A DNA stretch of 64,000 nucleotides. It comes from an uncultured Latescibacterota bacterium. Its GTDB lineage: Bacteria > Latescibacterota > UBA2968 > UBA8231. The position numbers were made by a program, and so were the translations under genes. Shown one piece after another: positions 16,385 to 25,067 of this stretch. Under the pieces are notes generated by a model. The model made no database searches. It was not told the origin of the DNA and worked only from the letters and a program-made list of their open reading frames with translations. Position 1 is the stretch's first letter. Each line of letters starts with the position of its first letter. The stretch covers positions 4,614,599 to 4,678,598 of the forward strand of contig OX638377.1 in assembly GCA_951813615.1 (NCBI GenBank), in the 5' to 3' direction.

Positions 16385-16783
16385 CTAGCGCTGAGAACCT
16401 TCCAACGCTTCGACTCGGCAGCTAAAGCCGTTGAGTACGTCCTCAGTGGAAAACAAGGACAACCGCCGCCGACTATAGGGAACGCGCATTCCGCGCTGGC
16501 GCTCTAGGGCGTTAAGTTCCCGGTCGAGCCTGAACACCCAATTGATGCTTTCGGGAAAAAGATAGTAGCTGCTAGCCAACGAGGGCAGGTGCCGAGGGCG
16601 CGTGCCCGCTTGGGTGTGTAAGGCTTTTATGCGATCGATCAAAGCCTGGATTTGCTTGTGCCCCTGTCGCCATTGCCAGAACCCATAGAGTAGTATCGCC
16701 CAAGCCGCCAAGAGCCCCAGGCAGAATAAGAAGAATGAGTATACTACAATAATATTCGCGATAACGGGAATCATATTATCCAT
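16385..16783 (-). CDS. Hypothetical single-pass membrane protein
   Basis: 132 residues. One N-terminal transmembrane helix (about residues 8-35, rich in Ile, Val, Phe and Leu, ending at GFWQWRQGHK) is followed by a basic, probably helical cytoplasmic region (IQALIDRIKALHTQ) and FRLDRELNALERQRG. I do not recognise a family. It is isolated between convergent and tandem genes with AT-rich flanks. Confidence 0.55.
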   Translation of the reverse strand: MDNMIPVIANIIVVYSFFLFCLGLLAAWAILLYGFWQWRQGHKQIQALIDRIKALHTQAGTRPRHLPSLASSYYLFPESINWVFRLDRELNALERQRGMRVPYSRRRLSLFSTEDVLNGFSCRVEALEGSQR

Positions 16784-16874
16784 TAATATACCTCTGTTTG
16801 CGGCTATTTATGCAATAATGAATAATATAATTAAAAAGAACCTCCCAATCCACTCTTCTTTCTCCATTTAATCG

Positions 16875-17594
16875 CTAGGAAAGTCCCGCTGGCAATAGCA
16901 CCAACTCTGGCACATAGGCCCGCGCCGGCAGCGCCGCGACAAAGAGGCAGGCATCGGCCACATCCTGCGGCATCAACGCCTGGGCCATCACCTCAGGTGG
17001 GGTGGGCACCGGCCGCTTGAGCACCAGTGGCGTGTCGGTCAATCCCGGAAAGATCACGCAGGTGCGGACGCCGTTCTCCTTCTCCTCCTGAAAAGTGCCG
17101 TGGGCCAACCCGACCATCCCGTGCTTGCTCGCCTGATAAGAGACCCCAGAAACATCCGGCTGCTGCACACAACCGCTCGACACGTAAATGATCAATCCGC
17201 TGCCCTGCTCGCGCATCACCGGCAATGCGGCTTGAGTGCAGTGGAACGCCCCCGTCAGATTGGTGCCGAGCATCATTTCCCAAGTCTCTTCGGTGAGCAC
17301 CTTCAATGCGCGATCCGGAATATTGGTCCCCGTCACATAAGCTAGGATATCTACCCGGCCATACGCTGCTACCGCCCGCTGGACCAATGCCGCTGCGGCC
17401 GCCTTGTCCCGCGCATCGGTAGCGCACGCCAAGGCGTTTTCACCTAACTCTTCAGCCAGCGCCTCCAGTTTGTCGCCGCTGCGGGCAGCCAGCACCACTT
17501 TTGCCCCGGCTTCGACATAAGTTTTCGCCGTCGCCTCACCCATCCCGCTGCTAGCACCGACGACGATCGCCACTTTTCCTGTTAGATCTGCCAT
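16875..17594 (-). CDS. Short-chain dehydrogenase/reductase
   Basis: 239 residues from the ATG at 17594; a GTG 39 bases upstream is possible but adds no fold element. Classical SDR motifs: GASSGMG nucleotide loop at 13-19, N112 in NLTG, S139 in YVSSG, and Y153-x3-K157 (YQASK). An NAD(P)-dependent oxidoreductase acting on a small alcohol or ketone; substrate not identifiable. It lies 66 bp downstream of the helicase gene in the same direction. Confidence 0.88.
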   Translation of the reverse strand: MADLTGKVAIVVGASSGMGEATAKTYVEAGAKVVLAARSGDKLEALAEELGENALACATDARDKAAAAALVQRAVAAYGRVDILAYVTGTNIPDRALKVLTEETWEMMLGTNLTGAFHCTQAALPVMREQGSGLIIYVSSGCVQQPDVSGVSYQASKHGMVGLAHGTFQEEKENGVRTCVIFPGLTDTPLVLKRPVPTPPEVMAQALMPQDVADACLFVAALPARAYVPELVLLPAGLS

Positions 17595-17660
17595 AGTTTT
17601 CAGTCGATCCTCCCCTTGAGTTTGACCGGCCACACTGTCGGCGAATCGCTAACGAGTCGT

Positions 17661-19175
17661 CTACGCCGCGCGAGTCCGCCGCCCAAACAGGCGTTGCCGG
17701 CTTGCCCCCTCGCCTCGCATCCCCGTGCGCTTTGGCGCATTCGCATTGGCATCGCGCCGTCCATTCGCGGCTGGACCGAGCATCGATGTACCATGAGGCC
17801 CGTCGCGATGATTTCCATTGCTACTGCCCTCACCTCGCCTCCCCGGGCGCTTTGGCGCATTCGCATTGGCATCGCGCCGTCCATTCGCGGCTGGACCGAG
17901 CATCGATGTGCCATGAGGCCCGTCGCGGCGATTTCCATTGCCACTGCGCCGCCGTTTCGCTGTATTCGAGGGTTTTCCCTCGCCCCTTCGCTGCCTCTTC
18001 GCCGCACCCTGCCCATTATTCCCATTGCTATCTTGGTATTCCGCCTCCGCTCTTGCGCCGCGCGAGACGATGGTCAAGGGCACGCCTGTCAGCCGCTCAA
18101 TGCTCCGCAAGATCGCCACTTCCTCCGTCGCGCAAAACGACAGGGCGATGCCTTCCGCCCCGGCCCGGGCCGTGCGGCCGATCCGGTGCACATAGCTTTC
18201 TTTGTCGTTGGGCAGGTCGTAGTTGATAACGTGGGAAATTCCCTCCACGTCGATACCCCGAGCGACGATATCGGTGGCGACCAAGACCTTGATCCGCCCG
18301 CGCTCAAACGCCGCCAACGCTCGCTGGCGGGCACCCTGATTTTTGTCGGCATGGATCGCAGCGGCGGCAATGCCCTGATTGGACAATTGCTTCATCACCC
18401 TGTCGGCGCGACGCTTGGTCCGCGTAAAGACCAAGGCGCGGCTCACGTCTTCGCCCTTGAGCACCTGCTTCAGCAAATCGCGTTTGCCATCTTGTTCGAC
18501 AAAGAGCACTTGTTGGTCGATTCGTTCCGACACCGACGCCGCCGGCGTCACCTCGGCGTTGACCGGCTCGTCGAGCATATCACCGGCTAGTGCGGTGATT
18601 TCCTTGGACAAGGTTGCCGAAAAGAGCATCGTCTGCCGCTTTTTGGGCAAGGTCCCGACAATCCGGCGCACGTCGTGGATAAAACCCATGTCCAACATCC
18701 GGTCGGCCTCGTCGAGGACCAGCATCTCGATTTGGTCCAGCTTTATATAGCCCTGCTTTATCAGGTCGAGCAAGCGGCCCGGCGTTGCCACCGCGATATC
18801 GGGTTTTTTGCGCAACGCGCTCACTTGTGAGCCCAGCGGCACGCCACCTAAAATCACCATGCTGGTGAGCTTTAGATAGCGGCCATAGCTGCGGAAACTC
18901 TCGTCGATCTGCAACGCCAGCTCCCGCGTCGGCGTCAATATCAGCGCCCGGACTTGTCCGCGACCCTTGCGCCCGTCGAGCACTTGCAGCATCGGCAGCG
19001 AAAAGGCCGCCGTCTTGCCGGTACCCGTCTGTGCAGTGGCCAACAGATCTTGGCCCGCCAGCACCTTGGGAATAGCCTGTTCCTGGATTGGCGTCGGCTG
19101 TTGGTACCCTTCTTTGGCCAACGCGCGCAGCAATGGCTCGTTTAGCTTGAGGGCTTCAAATTGAATAGAAGACAT
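17661..19175 (-). CDS. DEAD-box RNA helicase, RhlE-like, with duplicated basic tail
   Basis: 504 residues from the ATG at 19175, chosen because AGGAG lies 5 bases upstream. Contains Q-motif, AQTGTGKT (48-55), PTRELA, TPGRLLD, DEAD (155-158), SAT, ATDIVARGID and HRIGRTARAG, i.e. complete core domains 1 and 2. From about residue 385 the tail is low-complexity and rich in Arg, Gly and Asn, with two copies of a 40-residue unit containing HGTSMLGPAANGRRDANANA. RNA remodelling in ribosome assembly or RNA decay is the family role. The tail is unlike the standard RhlE tail and may bind RNA. Confidence 0.92.
   Translation of the reverse strand: MSSIQFEALKLNEPLLRALAKEGYQQPTPIQEQAIPKVLAGQDLLATAQTGTGKTAAFSLPMLQVLDGRKGRGQVRALILTPTRELALQIDESFRSYGRYLKLTSMVILGGVPLGSQVSALRKKPDIAVATPGRLLDLIKQGYIKLDQIEMLVLDEADRMLDMGFIHDVRRIVGTLPKKRQTMLFSATLSKEITALAGDMLDEPVNAEVTPAASVSERIDQQVLFVEQDGKRDLLKQVLKGEDVSRALVFTRTKRRADRVMKQLSNQGIAAAAIHADKNQGARQRALAAFERGRIKVLVATDIVARGIDVEGISHVINYDLPNDKESYVHRIGRTARAGAEGIALSFCATEEVAILRSIERLTGVPLTIVSRGARAEAEYQDSNGNNGQGAAKRQRRGEGKPSNTAKRRRSGNGNRRDGPHGTSMLGPAANGRRDANANAPKRPGRRGEGSSNGNHRDGPHGTSMLGPAANGRRDANANAPKRTGMRGEGASRQRLFGRRTRAA
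17701..17940 (-). repeat. Two-copy 120-bp tandem repeat in the helicase tail
   Basis: Units 17701-17820 and 17821-17940 are nearly identical (shared core starts GCGCTTTGGCGCATTCGC at 17727 and 17847). 120 bp equals 40 codons, so the frame is kept. Indicates recent duplication within the tail. Confidence 0.85.
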
Positions 19176-19430
19176 AAACTCCTGTCTTGATAGTCCGAGA
19201 TATAAAGCGACATGCCTCGGGGATACACTCAAAACAGGATTGGATTGGGGGTGCCGAGAAAGGCGCAGAAACCATCGGTAGGTTTAAAAAACTTCGCGTA
19301 GTCTGAAGACTCAGAGGAACTACACTATTGAGTAAGGTACCTGATTACAGCTATTTACGCAACAAACAGGTAGTGGTCACTTTGAAATTGACAAAGAACA
19401 AACGAGATTCCTGTTATCCCGCCTGCCGGC

Positions 19431-20015
19431 CTAGCGCATAAATTTCGCTGGTGCCAATACTCCGGCCGTAAACCGGATTCGACCAATCGCCCCCTTAAAC
19501 CAACACACGCGATTCAACCGCACCCCAATCGACGTCTGGCCGGCTGTTAACGGGGCAAAATCGACCGACCCGCTCGCCTCCTCAACGCCATTGACAAAGT
19601 TGGTTTCATTGCGCCCGTCGCAGGTCAGTGCTAAATGGTACCACTCCCCCACGGGATGGAGCTGACCTTCGTTTAACAAGGCCCGGTCCGAATCTCCCGA
19701 ACTGATATAGGTGTCGAGATACCAGTGCCCAGTCCCGGTCAGCCGCGTCTCAAAAAGCACGCGATCCCCATTGGCTTCCCCCAAATGCAAGAAACGCTGC
19801 TCGGCCAACCCACCCTCATCGGGCCGGAAATCAAGTTCAATGGTAAAAGCCTCCAGCCCAGCGAGGGGATTGCTCCCGATAAACAACGCATCCCCCACCC
19901 CGTCGAACTCGATAGCCGGTCCATAGGGGCCCGCAATTACGGCGGGTTGGCCACTCACGTCGAGTTTGTTGCCTCCCACCTGCTCTAAATTATCCAACTC
20001 CCATACAATCTGCAT
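19431..20015 (-). CDS. LamG-like jellyroll (concanavalin-fold) protein
   Basis: 194 residues without a signal peptide. Strands IEFDGVGDALFIG, AFTIELDFRPDEGG, HLALTCDGRNETNFVNGV and FKGAIGRIRF follow the LamG/laminin-G_3 pattern used for carbohydrate or ligand binding. It ends 12 bp before the SGNH esterase gene and is read in the same direction, suggesting that the two act together. The 255 bp between it and the helicase start hold no gene that I can see. Confidence 0.75.
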   Translation of the reverse strand: MQIVWELDNLEQVGGNKLDVSGQPAVIAGPYGPAIEFDGVGDALFIGSNPLAGLEAFTIELDFRPDEGGLAEQRFLHLGEANGDRVLFETRLTGTGHWYLDTYISSGDSDRALLNEGQLHPVGEWYHLALTCDGRNETNFVNGVEEASGSVDFAPLTAGQTSIGVRLNRVCWFKGAIGRIRFTAGVLAPAKFMR

Positions 20016-20027
20016 AATGCCTCCTAA

Positions 20028-21041
20028 TTAATTCCCCACCTGCACCCCCTGCACCCCAAACACTTCTTCGAGAAAATTCTCGCCCATCAGCACGTAGCCC
20101 GTGGCGTCCGGGTGGAGGTTGTCCGGCAGATATTCGGCGAGGCTTTCGTCAAAGAGCTTGAGACCGTCTATATAATAGATGTTGTCGTCGCCGCGCCTTT
20201 TGAACGACTCCACGGCCTCCGCAACCTCGACGCGCATCTGCTCCAACGTCAGGCCGACCGCATTCGGCGTGGTCTCGCGGTCGTGGCCCCAAATCGGTGA
20301 GCAGACCGCAAACGGGGTGTCGGGATGGCCGTCGCGGATGGTGGCAATGATGCCGAGGACGGCCGGGCGAAAGGCGCGCGGGCCGAGGCTAGCCGCACCG
20401 TGGATGTTGATGCCGATCTTGACCGAGATAAAGTCCGCGGGCCGGTCGCGGATCAGCCGGGCAATGAACGGATCGGCGTGGCACTGGCCACCGAAGCCTA
20501 GCGACGTGAGGTTAAAGTCCCGGGCGCGAGCTACCACCCCCGGCCAAGTGGTAGCGGGCGACCCCGCGGTACGGCAGTGGGTGATGGAGCTGCCATACGT
20601 AACCCACTTCAGCCGAGTGTCCTCGCTTTTTTCGCAATGCGCTCCCTCGGGCAATGCAATGTGGCGCACGGCGACGGGCATGGCCGGCGACAGCCAAATC
20701 TCCGCGGATTTCTCGCCCGCCGGCAAGCCTTCAAAACGGACCTCGGTCGCGCCAGCCGCATACGAAGCCGTGGCTACAATCTGCCCACCGATGCACAGAT
20801 CAAAGCGGCCGTCCTCAGCGAGCGGCTCGCAGCCAACGACTAGTTCCTCGGCGTCCGTGGCCAGGCGCACGCGTACGCCCGAAGGCATCTCGGCCCGCCC
20901 GGCAAGGCCGCTCTCTCCGGGCGAGTACAGGTCCGCATCCCCATGGGGAATGCGCCAAGGCTTGACCCAGCCCGAGCCCTCTTTGAGTGAGATCGCACCA
21001 CTCCACGTTAGGCGGGGATCGTTGGCAGCAATGGTTGGCAT
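20028..21041 (-). CDS. SGNH/GDSL-type esterase with N-terminal beta domain
   Basis: 337 residues from the ATG at 21041, preceded by AAAGGA. The N-terminal about 140 residues form a beta-rich accessory domain. The C-terminal SGNH hydrolase shows block I VTYGSSITHC (nucleophile Ser), block II GFGGQCHAD (Gly), block III IGINIHGA (Asn) and block V DNLHPDATGY (Asp and His). Likely a deacetylase or esterase of carbohydrate substituents, which suits the xylanase encoded divergently 160 bp away. No signal peptide. Confidence 0.85.
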   Translation of the reverse strand: MPTIAANDPRLTWSGAISLKEGSGWVKPWRIPHGDADLYSPGESGLAGRAEMPSGVRVRLATDAEELVVGCEPLAEDGRFDLCIGGQIVATASYAAGATEVRFEGLPAGEKSAEIWLSPAMPVAVRHIALPEGAHCEKSEDTRLKWVTYGSSITHCRTAGSPATTWPGVVARARDFNLTSLGFGGQCHADPFIARLIRDRPADFISVKIGINIHGAASLGPRAFRPAVLGIIATIRDGHPDTPFAVCSPIWGHDRETTPNAVGLTLEQMRVEVAEAVESFKRRGDDNIYYIDGLKLFDESLAEYLPDNLHPDATGYVLMGENFLEEVFGVQGVQVGN

Positions 21042-21202
21042 GAGAGTCCTTTCTGAGTTAGGGCCACTGGTATAGTTTACAGGTAGGTTCCTGTGGCACG
21101 GTGGCTGGAGCAATATAGCGGCATGGACAAAGACGGGGCAACCGGCGTACTCGACGACAAACTGCACTTGGTGCGTTTCTAATAATCTATCCGGGAGTAT
21201 CC

Positions 21203-23311
21203 ATGCTTAAATCGATCGCTTTTGCCGTCCTGTTAGCCGTCCACGCCGCCCAGGCGCAGATCCCCGCTGGCGGCATTCCTTTGACCCAAGGCGACTTTCT
21301 CCACTCGGCCCGCGTGCCCAACGCCGCCAACCGTGCCCGCAGTCAGGTAGTAGAGGTTGAGCACGCATCATTTACCCAAGCCCTGCGCATCGAAGTGCTG
21401 CACGAGGCGGGCGATCCTTGGAGCGTCGAAGTTGGCAACCCCACGGCCCTTGCAGTGCAAAAGGGTGATGTCGCTCTGATCCACTTTTGGGCGCGGGGAA
21501 TCGAGTCGAGCGACGAGACCGGCGAAGTCTATGCCACCGTCTATGCCCAAAAGGCCGCGCCCGATTGGGACAAATCGCTCTACAAGGGATTCAGTGTGGG
21601 GCTTGCTTGGCGCGAGTTTTTTTATTCGTTTGAATTTGTCGACGAGTACGACGCCGGCGCGGCCGCGATCAACTTCGGCGTCGGCAGCCGTCGCCAGACC
21701 ATTGAAATCGCCGGCTTTGAAGTCCTGCACTACGGCAGCAGCCTATCCGTAGGAGACCTGCCCCAGACCCGCTTGACCTACGCCGGCCGCGCCCCTGACG
21801 CCGCTTGGCGACAGCGGGCTGAGGAACGCATCAGGCAGCACCGCCAAGGCGATTTCACGCTGCAAATCATCGACTCGGCTGATCAGCCAGTGGCCGATGC
21901 CCCAGTCAAAGTCATTATGCAGCGCCACGCCTTCCTCTTTGGCTCGGCCCTGCAGATGTGGCGGCTGACCAGCGAGACAGCCGAAAATCAGACCTATCGC
22001 GCCAAGGTCCAAGAGCTCTTCAACGCCGCCTCCAACGAAAACGCCCTCAAATGGCCGCCTTGGGATGGCGACTGGGGCCAGACCAATTTCAGTCGCGCCA
22101 AGACGCTGGCCGGCTTTGCCTGGCTCAAGGAGCATGGTTTTCACCGGCGCGGCCACGTCTTGGTCTGGCCTAGCTGGCGCAATCTGCCCCAAAGCATCCG
22201 TGACATGGCCGACCGAGCCGATGCGGCCACGGCCATTCCCCCACTCGTCATGGACCATATAGACGAAATCACCCAAGCCACCGAGGGACTGGTCGAGGAG
22301 TGGGACGTCATCAACGAGCCGTACACCAACCACGACCTCATGGATCTCAGCGGCGATCACGTCATGGTCGAGTGGTTCCAAGCCGCCCGCCGCAATCTCC
22401 CCGCGGCCCCGCTGTACCTCAACGACTACAACATCCTCAGCAACAACGGCCAAGATGTAGCCCACCAGAACCATTACGAGCAAACCATTCAGTATTTGTT
22501 CGATCAAGGTGCCCCCATTACCGGCTTGGGTATGCAAGGGCATTTTGGCGACCAAGTGACGGCTCCCGCAAAACTACTGGCACTGCTCGACCGCTTTGGC
22601 CGCTTCGGCCTCGACATCAAAATCACCGAATTCGACATCAACACAACCGACCAAGCGCTGCTCAATGATTATACCCGCGACTTTATGACCGTCGTCTTCA
22701 GCCACCCGGCGGTCGCCGGTTTGCAGTGGTGGGGTTTTTGGGAAAAGGCGCACTGGCGGCCCAACGCCGCCCTGTACAACGCCGACTGGAGTCCTAGACC
22801 CCACGCACAGATCTACAAGGATTTGGTTTTTGATCAGTGGTGGACCCGCAAGCAGGGTAAAACCAATGCCGAAGGTCAGTTCAGGGGCCGGGGTTTTTAC
22901 GGCTCCTACCAAGTAGAAGTTCGCCTCGGCGACGAAGTGTTCACCGCGCCCTTTACCCTCGAACCCGATACGGAAACCGTCACCATCCGCCTAGACGTCG
23001 CAACCACTATCCGCGATACAGAGACGCAACCTGCTCGGTTCAATCTCGAACCAAATTACCCCAATCCCTTCAATCCCTACACCACGATTCGCTACTCGCT
23101 GGCGGCTCCTACCGAGGTGCGCCTCAGCATCTATAACAGTCTGGGCCAGCGCATTAAAACCTTGGTCCAAGCACATCAGCCAGTCGGTGTGCAGACGGTG
23201 GCTTGGGACGGCACGGACCAAGACCAGCGGCCGGCTGGCACCGGCACCTATATCTGCGAACTAGTTACCGAGTACGCGACCCGGCAAAGGCTCATGCTAC
23301 TGCTGCAATAA
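21203..23311 (+). CDS. Secreted GH10 endo-1,4-beta-xylanase with FlgD-like sorting domain
   Basis: 702 residues. Signal peptide (MLKSIAFAVLLAVHAAQAQ), then a carbohydrate-binding-like beta-sandwich (about 30-180). The GH10 barrel spans about 220-560, with acid/base E372 in WDVINEP and nucleophile E476 in IKITEFDI; WWGFWEK is the family's aglycone-side tryptophan block. A short beta linker follows and then a C-terminal FlgD/T9SS-like domain starting PNYPNPFNPYTTIRYSL. Cleaves xylan outside the cell or at the surface. A TGGCACG at 21094 is not a good sigma-54 promoter because the -12 GC is absent. Confidence 0.92.
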   Translation: MLKSIAFAVLLAVHAAQAQIPAGGIPLTQGDFLHSARVPNAANRARSQVVEVEHASFTQALRIEVLHEAGDPWSVEVGNPTALAVQKGDVALIHFWARGIESSDETGEVYATVYAQKAAPDWDKSLYKGFSVGLAWREFFYSFEFVDEYDAGAAAINFGVGSRRQTIEIAGFEVLHYGSSLSVGDLPQTRLTYAGRAPDAAWRQRAEERIRQHRQGDFTLQIIDSADQPVADAPVKVIMQRHAFLFGSALQMWRLTSETAENQTYRAKVQELFNAASNENALKWPPWDGDWGQTNFSRAKTLAGFAWLKEHGFHRRGHVLVWPSWRNLPQSIRDMADRADAATAIPPLVMDHIDEITQATEGLVEEWDVINEPYTNHDLMDLSGDHVMVEWFQAARRNLPAAPLYLNDYNILSNNGQDVAHQNHYEQTIQYLFDQGAPITGLGMQGHFGDQVTAPAKLLALLDRFGRFGLDIKITEFDINTTDQALLNDYTRDFMTVVFSHPAVAGLQWWGFWEKAHWRPNAALYNADWSPRPHAQIYKDLVFDQWWTRKQGKTNAEGQFRGRGFYGSYQVEVRLGDEVFTAPFTLEPDTETVTIRLDVATTIRDTETQPARFNLEPNYPNPFNPYTTIRYSLAAPTEVRLSIYNSLGQRIKTLVQAHQPVGVQTVAWDGTDQDQRPAGTGTYICELVTEYATRQRLMLLLQ

Positions 23312-23342
23312 ATACCGAGGTGCCAAGACAGCGAGCAAAAAA

Positions 23343-24179
23343 TCAGCCCACCCGCGGCCGCACCACGGTTTCGCCGTCGGCTTCCACCAGCGGCCGGTTG
23401 TAGATATAAGGGGGTTCGAGCACGGCCTGTTGCGCCTCGGTCAGCTCGCTAACCCATGCGGGCTGGCTGGTCTGATACGTCCCTCCGGCAAAATGCAAAT
23501 ACTTGGGCGAGTAGCGGTAGAGCAGGGAGCGCCGCTCGTGCTCGGCTGTCCACGGGAGCGTGCCGTGCAGGGTCGCCTCGTTGAAGATGACCATGTCGCC
23601 GGTCTTGCAGGGGACGTTGTACACGACCTCGCGGTGCTCCTGCCAATGGCAGATTTTTTGCGGCAGCGGGAAGTTGGCCTTGTGGCTGCCGGGGATCACG
23701 CACAACCCGCCATCGCCCTCATTGACGTCGGCGAGCTGGAACTGGCAGACGATCATGCCGCAGCGCATCTGGTCGTTGGCATACGCGTAGTACTGCGCGC
23801 CGTTGAAGTGGCGGCTGGTCGAGCCGTGGAGGATCAGACCCTCGGCACCCTTGCCGCCGCAGAGCATAAAAGGCGAGTGGTCCATCTTCCAGCCACGGCC
23901 AAAGAGCGCGTCGAGATAGGGGATGAGCTTTTTGTGCGCCAAGAGGGTGCGGAAGGGCAGGCAGTGGGGTTTTTCCCATTCGAGCATCCCCGTAAACATG
24001 CCGCGCCGTCGGCCTTCGAGCGCGTCGCTGCCGCCGGTATTGTGATTGCCGTCTTCGCCGCGCTTGTCCTCATTGGCGTCAAAGGCTGCATTGAGTGCAT
24101 CGACTTCGGCAGGGGTGAGGAAGTCGGGGATCTTCAGGAAGCCCTGTAGGTCGAAGAGGAATTTCTCCGTGTCGTTCAT
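23343..24179 (-). CDS. Phytanoyl-CoA dioxygenase family protein
   Basis: 278 residues. The ATG at 24179 overlaps the epimerase stop codon (TGATG), so translation is coupled; a TTG just before it is not needed. PhyH-type core with GLCVIPGSHKANFP, GDMVIFNEATLHGTLPW (distal His) and an Arg in EHERRSLLYRY. The proximal ligand block reads LILHGSTSRHFNGAQYY and lacks a clear HxD, as in a divergent subfamily; iron binding should be regarded as unproven. Together with the upstream NAD-dependent epimerase it probably processes a sugar-like or hydroxy-acid substrate. Confidence 0.8.
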   Translation of the reverse strand: MNDTEKFLFDLQGFLKIPDFLTPAEVDALNAAFDANEDKRGEDGNHNTGGSDALEGRRRGMFTGMLEWEKPHCLPFRTLLAHKKLIPYLDALFGRGWKMDHSPFMLCGGKGAEGLILHGSTSRHFNGAQYYAYANDQMRCGMIVCQFQLADVNEGDGGLCVIPGSHKANFPLPQKICHWQEHREVVYNVPCKTGDMVIFNEATLHGTLPWTAEHERRSLLYRYSPKYLHFAGGTYQTSQPAWVSELTEAQQAVLEPPYIYNRPLVEADGETVVRPRVG

Positions 24180-24976
24180 CAATAATACGTCTCCGCGTTG
24201 TGCACCGGGGCGTAGCCGACTTCGCGCCGGGGCGTTTCAATGTCAAAAATGTTATAGGTGTTGTCCGAGATCGCAAAGTAATGCGCGCCGCTGGGCAGGT
24301 CGCCGGCGCAATGCCGCTGGAAGCAGGCGTGGACTAGGCGGGCGGCGTCCTCTTGGTGGCACCAGACCGCGAAGTAACCCCTTTCCTCTACGTGGACGTT
24401 ATTTTTTGCGTTGACGCCGCCCCAGCGCATGGCAACCGCGCTGTGCCCCAAGTCGGCGACCTTTTGCGCCCACTCTTCTACGTGGGCTTTTTCGCGTCCG
24501 TAGTCGTTGATCGGGTGCGCGGGCACGGCCGCAGAAATCCGCTCGGGCCAATCGGTTATCTGGTCGAACTGCCGCTCGGCCAAGGTCCAATAGAAGCCCA
24601 GCTGGTGAAAGTCGTACAGCCCATCGACCGCGTGCACCGAACTGGAGCCGACGATCATCGGCGGCTCATCTTGGGCCAACACCGCTTCAAATACCAAGTC
24701 GGTCATCCGGTGCATGGCCGCCAAGCCGCCGCCGCGAGCCAGATAGACGACCAAGTCGCACCCAGGGATCAGGGCGCGAAATTCATCCGGCGACTCCGTA
24801 ATATCGAGGTCGATAAAATCCCCTCCGGCATCCGGCGCGGTCGCCTTATCCGGCGCGCCGGGCAAATCCACGGACACCATGCGGTAGCGCGGGTCGAGCC
24901 TCGGCATATAGGTCCGCAGGCCCGAGCCAATCGTGCCGCGCCCGCCGATGAGCAAAACCTTGTATTCTGACGTCAT
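24179..24976 (-). CDS. NAD-dependent epimerase/dehydratase (extended SDR)
   Basis: 265 residues from the ATG at 24976 with AGGAGG 5 bases upstream. N-terminal LLIGGRGTIGSGL is the GxxGxxG-type dinucleotide loop, VVYLARGGG follows, SSSVHAVDG holds the catalytic Ser region and YGREKAHVEEWA gives YxxxK. It resembles uronate dehydrogenase-like and related sugar-acid oxidoreductases. One-base overlap with the dioxygenase gene shows a two-gene operon. Confidence 0.82.
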   Translation of the reverse strand: MTSEYKVLLIGGRGTIGSGLRTYMPRLDPRYRMVSVDLPGAPDKATAPDAGGDFIDLDITESPDEFRALIPGCDLVVYLARGGGLAAMHRMTDLVFEAVLAQDEPPMIVGSSSVHAVDGLYDFHQLGFYWTLAERQFDQITDWPERISAAVPAHPINDYGREKAHVEEWAQKVADLGHSAVAMRWGGVNAKNNVHVEERGYFAVWCHQEDAARLVHACFQRHCAGDLPSGAHYFAISDNTYNIFDIETPRREVGYAPVHNAETYY

Positions 24977-25067
24977 GAACTCCTCCTTTTGCGGAGGCAA
25001 ACCTAAGCGACGGCCCGCCGATTGACCAGCCTTGGACGCGCACGGCGGATGTCCAAGGCGACGGCGC

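Noticed and set aside
21094..21111. Sigma-54 promoter before the xylanase (TGGCACG)
   Set aside because: At the -12 position the sequence reads CTGGA with no GC at the required spacing.
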